DNA of 10,865 nucleotides, taken from the NCBI GenBank assembly GCA_019310865.1, contig JAFDDL010000078.1, positions 1-10,865 of the forward strand. Reading direction: 5' to 3'. The notes under the pieces were generated by a model. It was not told the DNA's origin, did not search any database, and worked only from the letters and a program-made list of their open reading frames with translations. The position numbers were made by a program, and so were the translations under genes. Positions 10,852 to 10,865 of the stretch are shown here, piece after piece. Position 1 is the stretch's first letter. Each line of letters starts with the position of its first letter. The stretch comes from Deltaproteobacteria bacterium. GTDB taxonomy: Bacteria > Desulfobacterota > Desulfobacteria > Desulfobacterales > JAFDDL01.

Positions 10852-10865
10852 ATGGAATGCAACAA
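10852..10865 (+). CDS. Possible start of the next gene, running off the right edge
   Basis: An ATG at 10852 follows GGGAG (10838-10842) by 9 nt and opens a frame Met-Glu-Cys-Asn that leaves the window after four codons and part of a fifth. The ribosome-binding site touches the border of the palindromic element. Nothing can be said about the product. Confidence 0.3.

Overview
The window reads as a piece of a Desulfobacterota-type (sulfate-reducing, anaerobic 'deltaproteobacterial') chromosome of moderately high GC. The strongest pointer is a single-chain pyruvate:ferredoxin oxidoreductase whose translation closely follows the Desulfovibrio africanus enzyme as I remember it, down to the numbering of its TPP/substrate residues. 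It is paired with a class I [4Fe-4S] fumarase. No tRNA, rRNA, CRISPR array or transposase gene is visible.

Left half (1-4905, minus strand): a central-carbon transcription unit. A good sigma70-type promoter (TTGACA-18-TAATAT, 4905-4876) drives a full-length class I fumarase (4782-3172). After 58 bp comes nifJ/por (3113 to beyond position 1), which lacks its C-terminus only because the window ends. Pyruvate oxidation to acetyl-CoA and fumarate hydration therefore appear to be co-expressed.

Middle (4783-5280): about 500 bp of divergent intergenic DNA without a credible gene. It holds the two divergent promoters and a run of stem-loops, among them a near-perfect GC-rich palindrome at 5024-5043 and a two-part stem at 5111-5147.

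Right half (5223-10692, plus strand): a five-function envelope cassette, apparently one operon. The order is an exported LolA-like protein, an FtsX/LolC-type permease split by an in-frame TAG, a second intact FtsX/LolE-type permease, a LolD/MacB-type ATPase, and an outer-membrane beta-barrel protein ending in Phe. Together they suggest an inner-membrane ABC machine that passes a lipoprotein, lipid or other hydrophobic cargo to a periplasmic carrier and an outer-membrane partner. The cargo cannot be read from the sequence. The split permease is the most unusual item: both halves are intact, in the same frame and separated by one amber codon. The choices are a nonsense mutation or sequencing error, a two-piece permease made by reinitiation, or amber decoding such as pyrrolysine, which is known in some Desulfobacterota.

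Several small repeat structures punctuate the operon: a degenerate 7-bp tandem repeat between the permeases, a double TGACGTCA hairpin at the ATPase/porin junction, and a 144-bp near-symmetric palindromic (MITE-like) element after the last gene. A possible next gene starts just past that element and runs off the right edge.
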